Shown here: positions 25,817 to 33,319 of the stretch, one piece after another
Layout: each line of letters opens with the position of its first letter
Numbering within the stretch: the stretch's first letter is position 1
Assembly (NCBI GenBank): GCA_937910385.1
Contig: CALEPT010000189.1
Span: 7,435-71,434 of the forward strand
DNA length: 64,000 nucleotides
DNA from: an uncultured Ruminococcus sp.
GTDB taxonomy: Bacteria; Bacillota; Clostridia; Oscillospirales; Ruminococcaceae
Direction: 5' to 3'
The notes under the pieces: model-generated
Told to the model about the DNA's origin: nothing
Databases searched by the model: none
The model's input: only the letters and a program-made list of their open reading frames with translations
Position numbers and translations under genes: made by a program

Positions 25817-26587
25817 TTACTTCTTCTTCTTTGATTTAGCTGTATTATTCTTAGCAGGAGCTGCTTTTTCGGATTCGATTGAAGATTCGAGGAACTTATA
25901 AACACACGCTGCAATAGCTGCACCGATAAAAGGTCCCACAATAAATACCCAAAGATCACTAAGAGCGTCTCCTCCTGCAAATAACGCAGGACCAATACTT
26001 CTTGCAGGATTTACAGAAGTACCTGTAAGACCGATTCCGAAGATGTGTACCAGAGTAAGCGTAAGACCAATGATGAGTCCTCCGAAGGAACCGTGGTTTG
26101 CCTTTTTTGAGGTAACCCCAAGAATAGTCATGACAAATATAAATGTCAAGAGTATCTCTACGATAAGTCCGGCACCAACATTTCCGTTTACTCCGGCAAG
26201 ACCGTTAGCACCCAAACCTCCGGTTCTGTCTGTAACGTCACCAAGGCTGAAAATACCTTTAAGGACTGCGGAACCAAGAATTGCGCCCACGCACTGTGAT
26301 ATAACGTAACCAATAAAGTCAGTCACAGTCATGCCTCCGCTAATTAGAACTCCAAGTGATACCGCAGGATTGATATGACAACCTGAGATATTTCCGATAC
26401 AATACGCCATGCCAACTATGACAAGACCAAATGCAAGGGCTGTAAGGATATAACCAACTCCTTCGGGAGTGCCATCCGTATTGTTTAATCCTGTTCCGCA
26501 GCCAACGAGCATTGCTGTTCCGCAGCCGAGAAGCACGAGCACGAATGTACCTATTGCTTCAGCCACATACTTTTTTAATGATTCCAT
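25817..26587 (-). CDS. Aquaporin (MIP family, AqpZ-like)
   Basis: The 256-residue protein has six membrane helices and both pore motifs: GCHINPAVSLG and TSVNPARSIGPAL. The His in LVHIFGIGL, the Thr and the Arg around the second motif match the water-selective filter of AqpZ rather than glycerol facilitators. The extended C-terminus is Lys- and Ala-rich. I chose the ATG at 26587 (AAAGGAGG upstream) over an upstream Met at 26668 that falls on the promoter. The leader has a TTTAG / CTAAA inverted repeat (26614-26635). Confidence 0.92.
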   Translation of the reverse strand: MESLKKYVAEAIGTFVLVLLGCGTAMLVGCGTGLNNTDGTPEGVGYILTALAFGLVIVGMAYCIGNISGCHINPAVSLGVLISGGMTVTDFIGYVISQCVGAILGSAVLKGIFSLGDVTDRTGGLGANGLAGVNGNVGAGLIVEILLTFIFVMTILGVTSKKANHGSFGGLIIGLTLTLVHIFGIGLTGTSVNPARSIGPALFAGGDALSDLWVFIVGPFIGAAIAACVYKFLESSIESEKAAPAKNNTAKSKKKK

Positions 26588-26639
26588 TGTTTTGCCTCCT
26601 TTATAATATTTTAATTTAGCGGATAAACCGACTAAAATT

Positions 26640-26668
26640 ATTATAACATTTTTTCCATATTTAGTCAA
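26640..26668 (-). promoter_or_regulatory. Promoter of the aquaporin gene
   Basis: Minus-strand TTGACT, 17-base spacer and TATAAT. Confidence 0.8.
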
Positions 26669-26698
26669 TCTTCGTTGTTGAACTTTTATTAATGTTTT

Positions 26699-27595
26699 TT
26701 ATTTAACTTGCTGTGGACTGATATTAAAACGGCGGCTTTTTCCACACATTACTGCATAAATAACAAGCATAGATATACCTAAAACTATCATTGCCGTTTC
26801 TACAGCAATGAACGCTTCGGTAAAATTATACATTAATTTTGTATATGCTGTGAATACCTGAGGCTGCTTTATCGAAAACGAATCAAAGTATCTTGTTATA
26901 ATAAGATACAATGCCGGAGTTGCACCTAATATGGAAGATATGATCGCTGATATCCCTACCCAATAATATAAAACAATCTTATTTTTTATATTAATAAAGA
27001 ATAGAAGCAATAATAAAACAATATCTGCTAAGGCTAATGCAATCGTTAAAGCGAAACGATACCTAAACAGTTTTGATAGCTTTATCAGGACGCCGTGCTC
27101 GTTCAAAGCAGAGAATTTATACACATCACAATATGATCCAATAGTCTTATAGGCATTCTCTTTGGTCGAAGAAAGCTTTAGTTCGTATGCCTTGTCCTTT
27201 TCATAGCCGGATTTATCTGCATAATCACTGAAAAATTTTTCGATGCTATCTTCCAGTTGCTTATTTTCCGGAAATTCAATTTTCATTTTTTCGCCGGTAT
27301 TAAGAGTCTCAAAAGCAGCATTTATATAGACCTCCTCAAACCTCTTGATATAATTCTCTGAAATTGCATCCATGTATACTTCAGCAGGTATTCCGGAGGA
27401 ATTATACTTATCTTTATAGTAGCTTTCAAGTTCACTGTAGATACCCTTTTCGAGAGCATTTTTCTTTGAAATACTGATACAGTTATTTGCAGTGACGTTT
27501 ATGTCCAAAAGTATGACCGCAGCCATACCGATAAATCCGAAAACTATTATAACAGATATTAACAGAGAGGGAAGGTATGAACTGAGCTTTTTCAA
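26699..27595 (-). CDS. Uncharacterised four-helix membrane protein of the sortase locus
   Basis: I do not recognise this 298-residue protein. Hydrophobic segments at about residues 10-32, 184-206, 213-236 and 262-285 predict four membrane helices, with a charged extracellular stretch of about 150 residues between the first and second, rich in Lys, Glu and Tyr (YYKDKYNSSGIPAEVYMD, EKFFSDYADKSGYEKDK). The gene overlaps the sortase stop by 4 bases (ATGA type), so they are translationally coupled. It may assist the sortase or its substrate; that is inference from position. Confidence 0.75.
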   Translation of the reverse strand: MKKLSSYLPSLLISVIIVFGFIGMAAVILLDINVTANNCISISKKNALEKGIYSELESYYKDKYNSSGIPAEVYMDAISENYIKRFEEVYINAAFETLNTGEKMKIEFPENKQLEDSIEKFFSDYADKSGYEKDKAYELKLSSTKENAYKTIGSYCDVYKFSALNEHGVLIKLSKLFRYRFALTIALALADIVLLLLLFFINIKNKIVLYYWVGISAIISSILGATPALYLIITRYFDSFSIKQPQVFTAYTKLMYNFTEAFIAVETAMIVLGISMLVIYAVMCGKSRRFNISPQQVK

Positions 27596-28275
27596 TTTGA
27601 CCCCTCCCCTGCTGCTGTATAAAATTTCTTTTCAGTGAGCTCGCATATCACACCTATCCGCATATCAGATGTTCCAAGAACGTCCTTTTGACAGGTGTAA
27701 AGCGTAAGCTTTGTTTCTTCCGAAGCTGCGACATATTTGGTGTTTGTCTTATCAAAGGTTATAAGCTCTTTTACGCGGTAAATAAATTCGCCGTAATTCG
27801 TATTAACAGTAATAATGTCGCCTTCTTCAAGGCTTTTCAAACCGGCAAAGTAAGTGTCCTCATGTGCGCTTATTACAGAATTTCCGCTATCGCCTATAAG
27901 AACAGAACCCGAAGCCTGACATGCACCCTTCTCAAAGAGTTCAGAGCTGCTCCCCCAATATACAGGAACATCAACTCCGAAAACATCGCATTTTATTATT
28001 GCATACATTTCACCGAAAACAGGTCTGATAAATTCGCCTGTTTCACTTGTTTCCCCATCATGCTCAGTAACTATCTCATTGTCTCGTATTACCAATCCTG
28101 AATCTGCACTGTCAGGAACCGTTTTAAGATCGTCCATAAAAGCAAGATTCAGATATACTTTGAGCTTGTCCGCCGGCTTTATCATTGCAATCATAAATAT
28201 CCCCAAGCAAAGTACCAAAACTACAAATGGAGTTAATATATGGAGCTGAGTATAATTTTTTTCTTTATTCTTCAT
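27592..28275 (-). CDS. Sortase (class D-like)
   Basis: The 227-residue protein has an N-terminal membrane anchor (about 15-35) and a sortase domain. The catalytic His is in VISAHEDTYFAGLKSL, the catalytic Cys in TLYTCQKDVLG and the Arg in SDMRIGVI. The HxDTxF pattern is close to class D sortases. Sortases cut a sorting signal on secreted proteins and attach them to the wall. The ATG at 28275 lies 11 bases inside the upstream gene, with GAGGAAG close by; a TTG at 28287 is an alternative. The partner gene upstream encodes a plausible substrate. Confidence 0.87.
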   Translation of the reverse strand: MKNKEKNYTQLHILTPFVVLVLCLGIFMIAMIKPADKLKVYLNLAFMDDLKTVPDSADSGLVIRDNEIVTEHDGETSETGEFIRPVFGEMYAIIKCDVFGVDVPVYWGSSSELFEKGACQASGSVLIGDSGNSVISAHEDTYFAGLKSLEEGDIITVNTNYGEFIYRVKELITFDKTNTKYVAASEETKLTLYTCQKDVLGTSDMRIGVICELTEKKFYTAAGEGSN

Positions 28276-29125
28276 ATTCTTCCTCAATTCTTTCGGAATT
28301 TATGAATGAGTTGCGGATCATAAAATATAGTACACAAAAAGCGACAGTAAATAAAGTGGCAGAAGAAAAGTAGATAATCTTTCTGTCATAACCTGTATCC
28401 TCTACATTTGTTCCTGCTGTTGATCTGCTGACAAGTTCTCCGCTGCTGTTTCGCATGGCAATAGTCAGAGAATCATCGCTTATTTCTTCTACTGTAATAT
28501 TCAACCCCATCTCTTCTGCTGCCTGAGACAGAGTGCCTACGACCTGTAGCTTCTGATCTGATGGCATCTGCTTGAGCATGCTTCTGTATTCCTCAGGCGA
28601 AAGGTCATCAATGATAACCTGCTGCTGTTCCGGAGTAAATGTGCTGATATACGCCATTTTATCTTCATAAGAAAGAGCAATGAAGTCCTTTCTGCTCATT
28701 CTCTCAAATGTATCTCCGTTTGCCGTCGTAAGAGTTATAGAAGAATTTGACGAATTGTCGGAAGAAATTGTTGTTACAGCAACCTGATCAACAGAAGATG
28801 TCCCGCTTGTATAAGTAATAGTAGTGGTGATGTTAGTTGTTGTTGTTGTCGTATAAGCATCGATTATCTGCGAACCGGTAGTAATTATCTGGCTTCCTGC
28901 TTCGTGGAGCTTCTCAATTACTTTATCAAGCCTTTCAGGCGGATATTCGTCCTGATTAAGATAATATTCGTTATATCCTTCCTGTATCTGCTCTTCTGAA
29001 TAGCCATAGGAGCGGGCTACCTCAGCGACTTCATCGACGGTTGCTGCACTTACAGCAGCAGTAACAAAAATCATTCCCATAAGAGCAGTAATAATTGCTG
29101 CTAAATTTATAACAATTTTTTTCAT
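28265..29125 (-). CDS. Secreted Thr-rich membrane-anchored protein, possible sortase substrate
   Basis: The 286-residue protein starts with a signal peptide (about 1-28, ending VSAA), followed by a short helical region, a Thr- and Ser-rich segment (about 90-130) and a helical domain with repeated FTPEQQQVIIDDLSPEEYRSML-type motifs (longest part truncated here to under the limit is DDLSPEEYRSML). Near the C-terminus comes NVEDTGYDRK, then a membrane segment (about 250-270) and RNSFINSER. The order of motif, hydrophobic stretch and Arg resembles a sorting signal, though the motif is not LPXTG and the tail ends acidic. It is the first gene of the sortase operon; function is unknown. Confidence 0.75.
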   Translation of the reverse strand: MKKIVINLAAIITALMGMIFVTAAVSAATVDEVAEVARSYGYSEEQIQEGYNEYYLNQDEYPPERLDKVIEKLHEAGSQIITTGSQIIDAYTTTTTTNITTTITYTSGTSSVDQVAVTTISSDNSSNSSITLTTANGDTFERMSRKDFIALSYEDKMAYISTFTPEQQQVIIDDLSPEEYRSMLKQMPSDQKLQVVGTLSQAAEEMGLNITVEEISDDSLTIAMRNSSGELVSRSTAGTNVEDTGYDRKIIYFSSATLFTVAFCVLYFMIRNSFINSERIEEEYEE

Positions 29126-29163
29126 TATTGTATTGCCTCCAATTGCTATAATTATCTTATTAT

Positions 29164-29192
29164 ATTATACCCCGTTTTTGAAGCAATGTCAA
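29164..29192 (-). promoter_or_regulatory. Promoter of the sortase operon
   Basis: Minus-strand TTGACA, 17-base spacer and TATAAT, full consensus, about 30 bases upstream of the first gene. Confidence 0.85.
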
Positions 29193-29244
29193 GAATTCAC
29201 ATAATTTATCGCTTATAATTAGTATTTACGTTATAAACAAGTAC

Positions 29245-29273
29245 AGATCCCTTCGCAAAAAGCAAAGGGATCT
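29245..29273 (-). terminator. Intrinsic terminator of the esterase gene
   Basis: AGATCCCTT / AAGGGATCT pairs around a 11-base loop; on the minus strand GTACTTGTTT follows. Moderate T-tract. Confidence 0.65.
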
Positions 29274-29304
29274 GACATATAGGTTTAGTTATGACCTTGC
29301 TGCA

Positions 29305-30588
29305 TCATGAGCAAACAGTAAGCAGCTCTTTCCTGAGAAGAACCGAGTCAAATGAATTTAGCTTTCCGTCACTATTCATGTCATAGCGCTGCGCATCTTC
29401 AGCAGTGAGCTGAATCAGTAATGCGCCTGTATTGCTGTCTACAGTACGTAAGATATGCTGCTGAAGTTTTACAAGGTCTGATATTTTATATCCGTTTTCT
29501 GAAATATCAGGATCAGCAGTTGTAGTCGTTATAGTTTCAGAAGAGGTAACAGTTGTAGAGGTCGTTGTATTTGTTGTAGTAGAGGAAGATGTGGTAGTTG
29601 TAGTTTCAGAAGTTGATGTTGTTGTCAAAGATGTAGTGGTAGTAGTTGTTGTTTCCTCGGACGTAGTTGTGGTCGTTTCTGTAACAGTCGTTGTAGTCGA
29701 GGTAGTAGTTGTTGTTGTTGAAATAAAGGGTGCGCTTCCGCTTAAATAATTATCAATGACAGTGGTCCAGTAAGCCCCCATGAGCTTATATCCCACATTG
29801 TTAGGGTGAACACCATCATTGAGCTGTGTAGTCACATCTGTAATGGCGCTGTGAACATCTCCTATGTAGAGGTTAGAATATGTTCCCTGAAGATTTGATA
29901 CAGTGTGACGGACAGTTGAGTTATACGTATCTACGGCTGCCTGAACATTAACTTCAACTTCATCATCGCTATACTGAGTCTGCCAATCTGAAGAATGTCT
30001 GTAATTGCCAAACCAAGAATAAACATCACTTCTGTTAGGATCAAGATCCGGAATCGATGTTACGAACAGTGCGGAACCGGAAGGTATCTCACCTATGATA
30101 TATGTAATCAAATCGCTAAGTCTATCCCCCGCCGAATCAAGCTCATGATTATCAATAACATCATTCGTACCTATCTGAAGTATAACGATATCAGGAGTTG
30201 TCTGAGCAAGACAATCAGTAGATTGGAGCGTTTCAAGTATACCGCTCCTGCCTGAGTATTCCTTTATTGCGTAACCGCTGTAGCCTGTATTTTCGTCATC
30301 ATATGAAAAAGTAACTCCTGTATCCTCATCGGTATATGTGGGCGTCCAGCCTCCGCCCTTTGCGCCTACCATATCTATTGTATATCCCATTTCAGTAAGA
30401 TTATTATACAAAAATTTCCGATAAGATCCGTTTATACCATAACCATCAGTTATAGAATCTCCAATGCACATTATTTTTACAGTGCTATCAGCGCGGACGT
30501 TATCATTCACGTGAAAAGGCAACGAAGTAAATGCGGTTGAAATGAATGCCGTAGCAGCAATAATCGCTGAACAAGCTTTTTTGTTCAT
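29305..30588 (-). CDS. Secreted SGNH-hydrolase (CE3-like esterase) with dockerin
   Basis: The 427-residue protein has a signal peptide (about 1-33), an SGNH esterase domain (about 36-250), a Thr-rich linker (about 257-345) and a C-terminal dockerin-like module. Esterase blocks are IMCIGDSITDGYG (Ser), VILQIGTNDVI (Asn) and DGVHPNNVGYKLMG (Asp/His), resembling carbohydrate esterase family 3 acetyl xylan esterases. The dockerin has one clear calcium loop, DMNSDGKLNSFDSVLLRKEL; the first repeat (GYKISDLVKLQQHIL) lacks the usual Asp ligands before it. A dockerin implies docking to a cohesin scaffold on cellulosomes. Confidence 0.9.
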   Translation of the reverse strand: MNKKACSAIIAATAFISTAFTSLPFHVNDNVRADSTVKIMCIGDSITDGYGINGSYRKFLYNNLTEMGYTIDMVGAKGGGWTPTYTDEDTGVTFSYDDENTGYSGYAIKEYSGRSGILETLQSTDCLAQTTPDIVILQIGTNDVIDNHELDSAGDRLSDLITYIIGEIPSGSALFVTSIPDLDPNRSDVYSWFGNYRHSSDWQTQYSDDEVEVNVQAAVDTYNSTVRHTVSNLQGTYSNLYIGDVHSAITDVTTQLNDGVHPNNVGYKLMGAYWTTVIDNYLSGSAPFISTTTTTTSTTTTVTETTTTTSEETTTTTTTSLTTTSTSETTTTTSSSTTTNTTTSTTVTSSETITTTTADPDISENGYKISDLVKLQQHILRTVDSNTGALLIQLTAEDAQRYDMNSDGKLNSFDSVLLRKELLTVCS

Positions 30589-30644
30589 TATTAATACACC
30601 TCCATGATTCTTATATCATTTTTTAGATATCACTGTCTATTATC

Positions 30645-30673
30645 ATTATAACATATTATCACAAAAAAATCAA
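30645..30673 (-). promoter_or_regulatory. Promoter of the dockerin esterase gene
   Basis: Minus-strand TTGATT, 17-base spacer and TATAAT, about 60 bases before the start. Confidence 0.7.
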
Positions 30674-30707
30674 CCTGCGCGGAGTGATATTTGCAGTTTT
30701 TTTATCT

Positions 30708-30764
30708 TCGGCGCGGTGACTCCCTGCAGGACAGAGGGTCGCGGGTCCTGTTGGGACACCGCAC
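30708..30764. repeat. GC-rich palindrome in the 480-base gap upstream of the esterase
   Basis: GCGGTG, TCCC and CAGGAC are answered by GTCCTG, GGGA and CACCGC in nested order, giving a long interrupted stem in otherwise AT-rich DNA. The flanks share a partial direct repeat (GAGTGATATTT around 30681 and 30800). The rest of the 30589-31067 gap holds the divergent promoters and AT-rich sequence; I see no gene in it. Confidence 0.6.
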
Positions 30765-30970
30765 TTATAACACGTATTCGTCAAAAAAGCAATTGTGTAG
30801 AGTGATATTTCAGAGTTTTTATACATAGAAGTTTATATCGTTATTTTTGATATATATTATTATAACAGTTGATCTTATTATGCTCCTCGCATTGCTGTAA
30901 TGCATTTTGCACAAAAAAACAGATAAAATTTCTTAGATATAAAGAACAATATGAAATTTCAGAAAAACGT

Positions 30971-30999
30971 TTGACAAACCGCAAAAAATGTGATATACT
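30971..30999 (+). promoter_or_regulatory. Promoter of the HMGL-like aldolase gene
   Basis: TTGACA, 17-base spacer and TATACT. A leader hairpin (31013-31039; CGCTTTAA / TTAAAGCG arms) follows before the start codon. Confidence 0.85.
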
Positions 31000-31012
31000 A
31001 TACATAACAAAT

Positions 31013-31039
31013 CGCTTTAAAGCACTACAGCTTAAAGCG
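31013..31039 (+). promoter_or_regulatory. Leader hairpin of the aldolase gene
   Basis: The arms CGCTTTAAAGC and GCTTAAAGCG pair with one bulge around ACTACA, right at the predicted 5' end of the transcript, which suggests a stabilising or operator role. Confidence 0.55.
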
Positions 31040-31067
31040 GTACAGTAAATTCTAAGGAAGGGTCACT

Positions 31068-32042
31068 ATGAAAGAAATATCTAAGCTTATGAATTACAGA
31101 TCAGATGTAAGAGTAATTGATGCTACTCTTCGAGATGGGGGACTTGTAAACAACTTCTTCTTCACGGAGAAGTTTATCAGGGATCTTTATCTCGCTAATA
31201 TAAAAGCTGGCGTTGATTATATGGAGTTTGGCTATAAAGCAGACAGAGAGATGTTTGATGAAAGCAAATTTGGTCCATGTAAATTCTGCGACGACGAATT
31301 CATTCAATCTATTGTTGGGGAGAATAACACCGATCTCAAGATCGCCGTTATGGCAGATGTCGGACGCTGCGACTATAAAAACGATATCCACGACCGCTCT
31401 GAAAGCCCTGTAGATCTGATACGGGTCGCTACCTATCTTCATCAGATACCTACTGCTGTAGATATGATAGAAGACGCAAAATCCAAAGGATACGAAGTAA
31501 GCTGTAACATTATGGCTATATCGAATGGTCAGGAATCCGATGTTAAGGTCGCTCTCGACATTCTCGGACAGTCCCCTGTTGATGTATTCTACATCGTTGA
31601 CAGCTTCGGCTCGCTCTACCCAGAGCAGATAGCCAGAATAGCTGATATTTACCTTGATTTTGCCGCAAAATACAACAAAAAAGTCGGCATTCACGCTCAT
31701 AACAATCAACAGCTTGCCTTCGCAAACACTATTGAAGCGGTCGGAGACGGTGTGGATTGGCTTGATGCTACATATGCCTCTATGGGAAGAGGCGCCGGAA
31801 ACTGCGCAATGGAACTCCTTCTCGGCTTCCTAAAAAATCCGAAGTACAACGTTTACCCCGTTATCCGCTTCATCGAGGAGCATATGAACAAGCTCCGTGA
31901 AGAGGGTACCGTTTGGGGATATGACGTTCAGTATCTGCTCACAGGTCTCTTCAATCAGCATCCAAGAACGGCTATCCAGTTTACACAGGAAAATCGCAAG
32001 GACTACTCGGAATTCTACAAAGAGATCATCGCTCAGGATTGA
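31068..32042 (+). CDS. HMGL-like / DRE-TIM aldolase-family protein
   Basis: The 324-residue protein is a TIM-barrel aldolase of the HMG-CoA lyase-like group. The N-terminal metal-site motif is VIDATLRDGGLVNN, with GVDYMEFGY, a metal-binding HAHNNQQLAFANTIEA and the GAGNCAMELLL loop near residues 240-255. Relatives include 4-hydroxy-2-oxovalerate aldolase, but here no acyl-CoA or acetaldehyde dehydrogenase partner is adjacent, so the substrate is open. It is monocistronic with a strong promoter and terminator. AAGGAAGGG precedes the start. Confidence 0.85.
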   Translation: MKEISKLMNYRSDVRVIDATLRDGGLVNNFFFTEKFIRDLYLANIKAGVDYMEFGYKADREMFDESKFGPCKFCDDEFIQSIVGENNTDLKIAVMADVGRCDYKNDIHDRSESPVDLIRVATYLHQIPTAVDMIEDAKSKGYEVSCNIMAISNGQESDVKVALDILGQSPVDVFYIVDSFGSLYPEQIARIADIYLDFAAKYNKKVGIHAHNNQQLAFANTIEAVGDGVDWLDATYASMGRGAGNCAMELLLGFLKNPKYNVYPVIRFIEEHMNKLREEGTVWGYDVQYLLTGLFNQHPRTAIQFTQENRKDYSEFYKEIIAQD

Positions 32043-32047
32043 TCAAT

Positions 32048-32078
32048 AAAAAAGCTGCCCTTATTCGGGCAGCTTTTT
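32048..32078. terminator. Bidirectional intrinsic terminator
   Basis: AAAGCTGCCC / GGGCAGCTTT with loop TTATTC has T-tracts on both strands, between convergent genes. Confidence 0.9.
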
Positions 32079-32113
32079 ACCGATGAATCGATAAAAGTGC
32101 TAAAAAAACGCGC

Positions 32114-32422
32114 TTATATAGATATGCAAAGATAATTCAGCGCTTTGCCATATATCTGTTTAGGACGGACGCGACCGCTTATAAGTATCTCTGCAAAATC
32201 CACAGCATCCTCAATATTCCGAGAAAAGTCAGGTATCACCTCTTTTTCTCCGGACTGAAAGTCTTCTGCTTCTATCCCATATGTGACAACATCATCTCCA
32301 AAGAGATCAAGTCTTCCTGTTATTACTCTGTAAGAGACTTTGTTGTCACCGAAAACCTCCATATACACCGTTCTGTCTGTTACCTCACGCCTTACTTTCC
32401 GCATTATTCCGAACATATTCAA
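32114..32422 (-). CDS. Small conserved protein, DUF6514-like
   Basis: The 102-residue protein reads like the DUF6514 group from Ruminococcaceae: a beta-rich half (VSYRVITGRLDLFGDDVVTYGIEAED) then a helix near IPDFSRNIEDAVDFAEILISGRV and a short tail. No transmembrane helix or signal peptide. Assignment is by impression of pattern. It has its own promoter (32447-32475) with a CATATATGCAAGCATATG palindrome in the spacer. Function is unknown. Confidence 0.65.
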   Translation of the reverse strand: MNMFGIMRKVRREVTDRTVYMEVFGDNKVSYRVITGRLDLFGDDVVTYGIEAEDFQSGEKEVIPDFSRNIEDAVDFAEILISGRVRPKQIYGKALNYLCISI

Positions 32423-32446
32423 GACTCCCTTCTTTTGTTTTTATCA

Positions 32447-32475
32447 ATTATATCATATGCTTGCATATATGTGAA
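32447..32475 (-). promoter_or_regulatory. Promoter of the DUF6514-like gene
   Basis: Minus-strand TTCACA, 17-base spacer and TATAAT. The spacer contains a palindrome that may be an operator. Confidence 0.65.
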
Positions 32476-32522
32476 CGGGTAATTTTTTGGAGCTTTTATG
32501 TCATTAGGGAATAATTTGACGA

Positions 32523-32565
32523 AAAAGGCGATTATCGGCAAATCCAGCTGATAATCGCCTTTTTA
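32523..32565 (-). terminator. Intrinsic terminator of the relQ-like gene
   Basis: AAAAAGGCGATTATC / GATAATCGCCTTTTT is a 15-base stem; T-tracts on both strands. Confidence 0.9.
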
Positions 32566-33264
32566 TCATTCAAGATCGTTTATCTGCATATATATCGACT
32601 GCATCTGTATATCCGTCTCGGCTATGCGCTCGGCACACTCGCGAAGCTGCTCGGATATCTCGGGAGTTATCACGGCTGAGGGCTTATATTTGAGCTGATG
32701 CTCAAGGCTTGCCCAGAAGTCCATAGCGATAGTTCTTATCTGTATCTCCACGGGAGCATAAAGCTTCTGAGTGGAGAGATACACGGGTACATTCACTATC
32801 ATATGATAACTTCTGTAACCGCTCGGCTTGGGATTTTTTATGTAGTCCTTGCGCTTGATGACCGTAAAATCGTCACGCCTGCCCAACATTTCAACAAGTG
32901 CATATATGTCGCTTATATAATAGCACGTAACTCTTATTCCTGCAATGTCAAGCAAATTTTTTTGAGCGGAATCGGGAGTAAGAGGAAGTCCTTTTTTTTG
33001 CAGCTTTCCAATAATGGATTGCGGCGATTTAAGTCTGCTTTCTATATTATGTATCGGATTACGCTGAAATTTTACGCTGAATTCATTATCAAGAATATTC
33101 AGATATGTTCTCACCACCTCGATAGCAGAATCATAAAGATGCGACAGCTGTAAAAAGTCGTTGAATACGTGAGCAAATTTCTCCTTCACAGTTTCCTTAT
33201 CGTCCACGATAGCCGGAAGATTGTCTATCGCCTCCATATAGAAATCAATTTCAGTCACGGACAT
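32566..33264 (-). CDS. Small alarmone synthetase (RelQ-like GTP pyrophosphokinase)
   Basis: The 232-residue protein is a RelA/SpoT-domain pyrophosphokinase without the hydrolase or regulatory parts, so a small alarmone synthetase. Core motifs are AGIRVTCYYISDIYALVEML, KDYIKNPKPSGYRSYHMIV and VEIQIRTIAMDFWASLEHQ, the last holding the catalytic Glu. It makes (p)ppGpp from ATP and GTP or GDP. It stands at the end of a minus-strand run after an ABC exporter, 55 bases downstream, and may be cotranscribed. Confidence 0.92.
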   Translation of the reverse strand: MSVTEIDFYMEAIDNLPAIVDDKETVKEKFAHVFNDFLQLSHLYDSAIEVVRTYLNILDNEFSVKFQRNPIHNIESRLKSPQSIIGKLQKKGLPLTPDSAQKNLLDIAGIRVTCYYISDIYALVEMLGRRDDFTVIKRKDYIKNPKPSGYRSYHMIVNVPVYLSTQKLYAPVEIQIRTIAMDFWASLEHQLKYKPSAVITPEISEQLRECAERIAETDIQMQSIYMQINDLE

Positions 33265-33319
33265 TCACTTCCTTTCAGATCAATTAAATATTTACAAGAC
33301 CTGAAGGCGCTATGAACAT

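Noticed and set aside
29515..29740. Simple-sequence repeat or CRISPR-like repetition
   Set aside because: The repetition is the Thr-rich linker coding region of the dockerin esterase, with no spacer structure.
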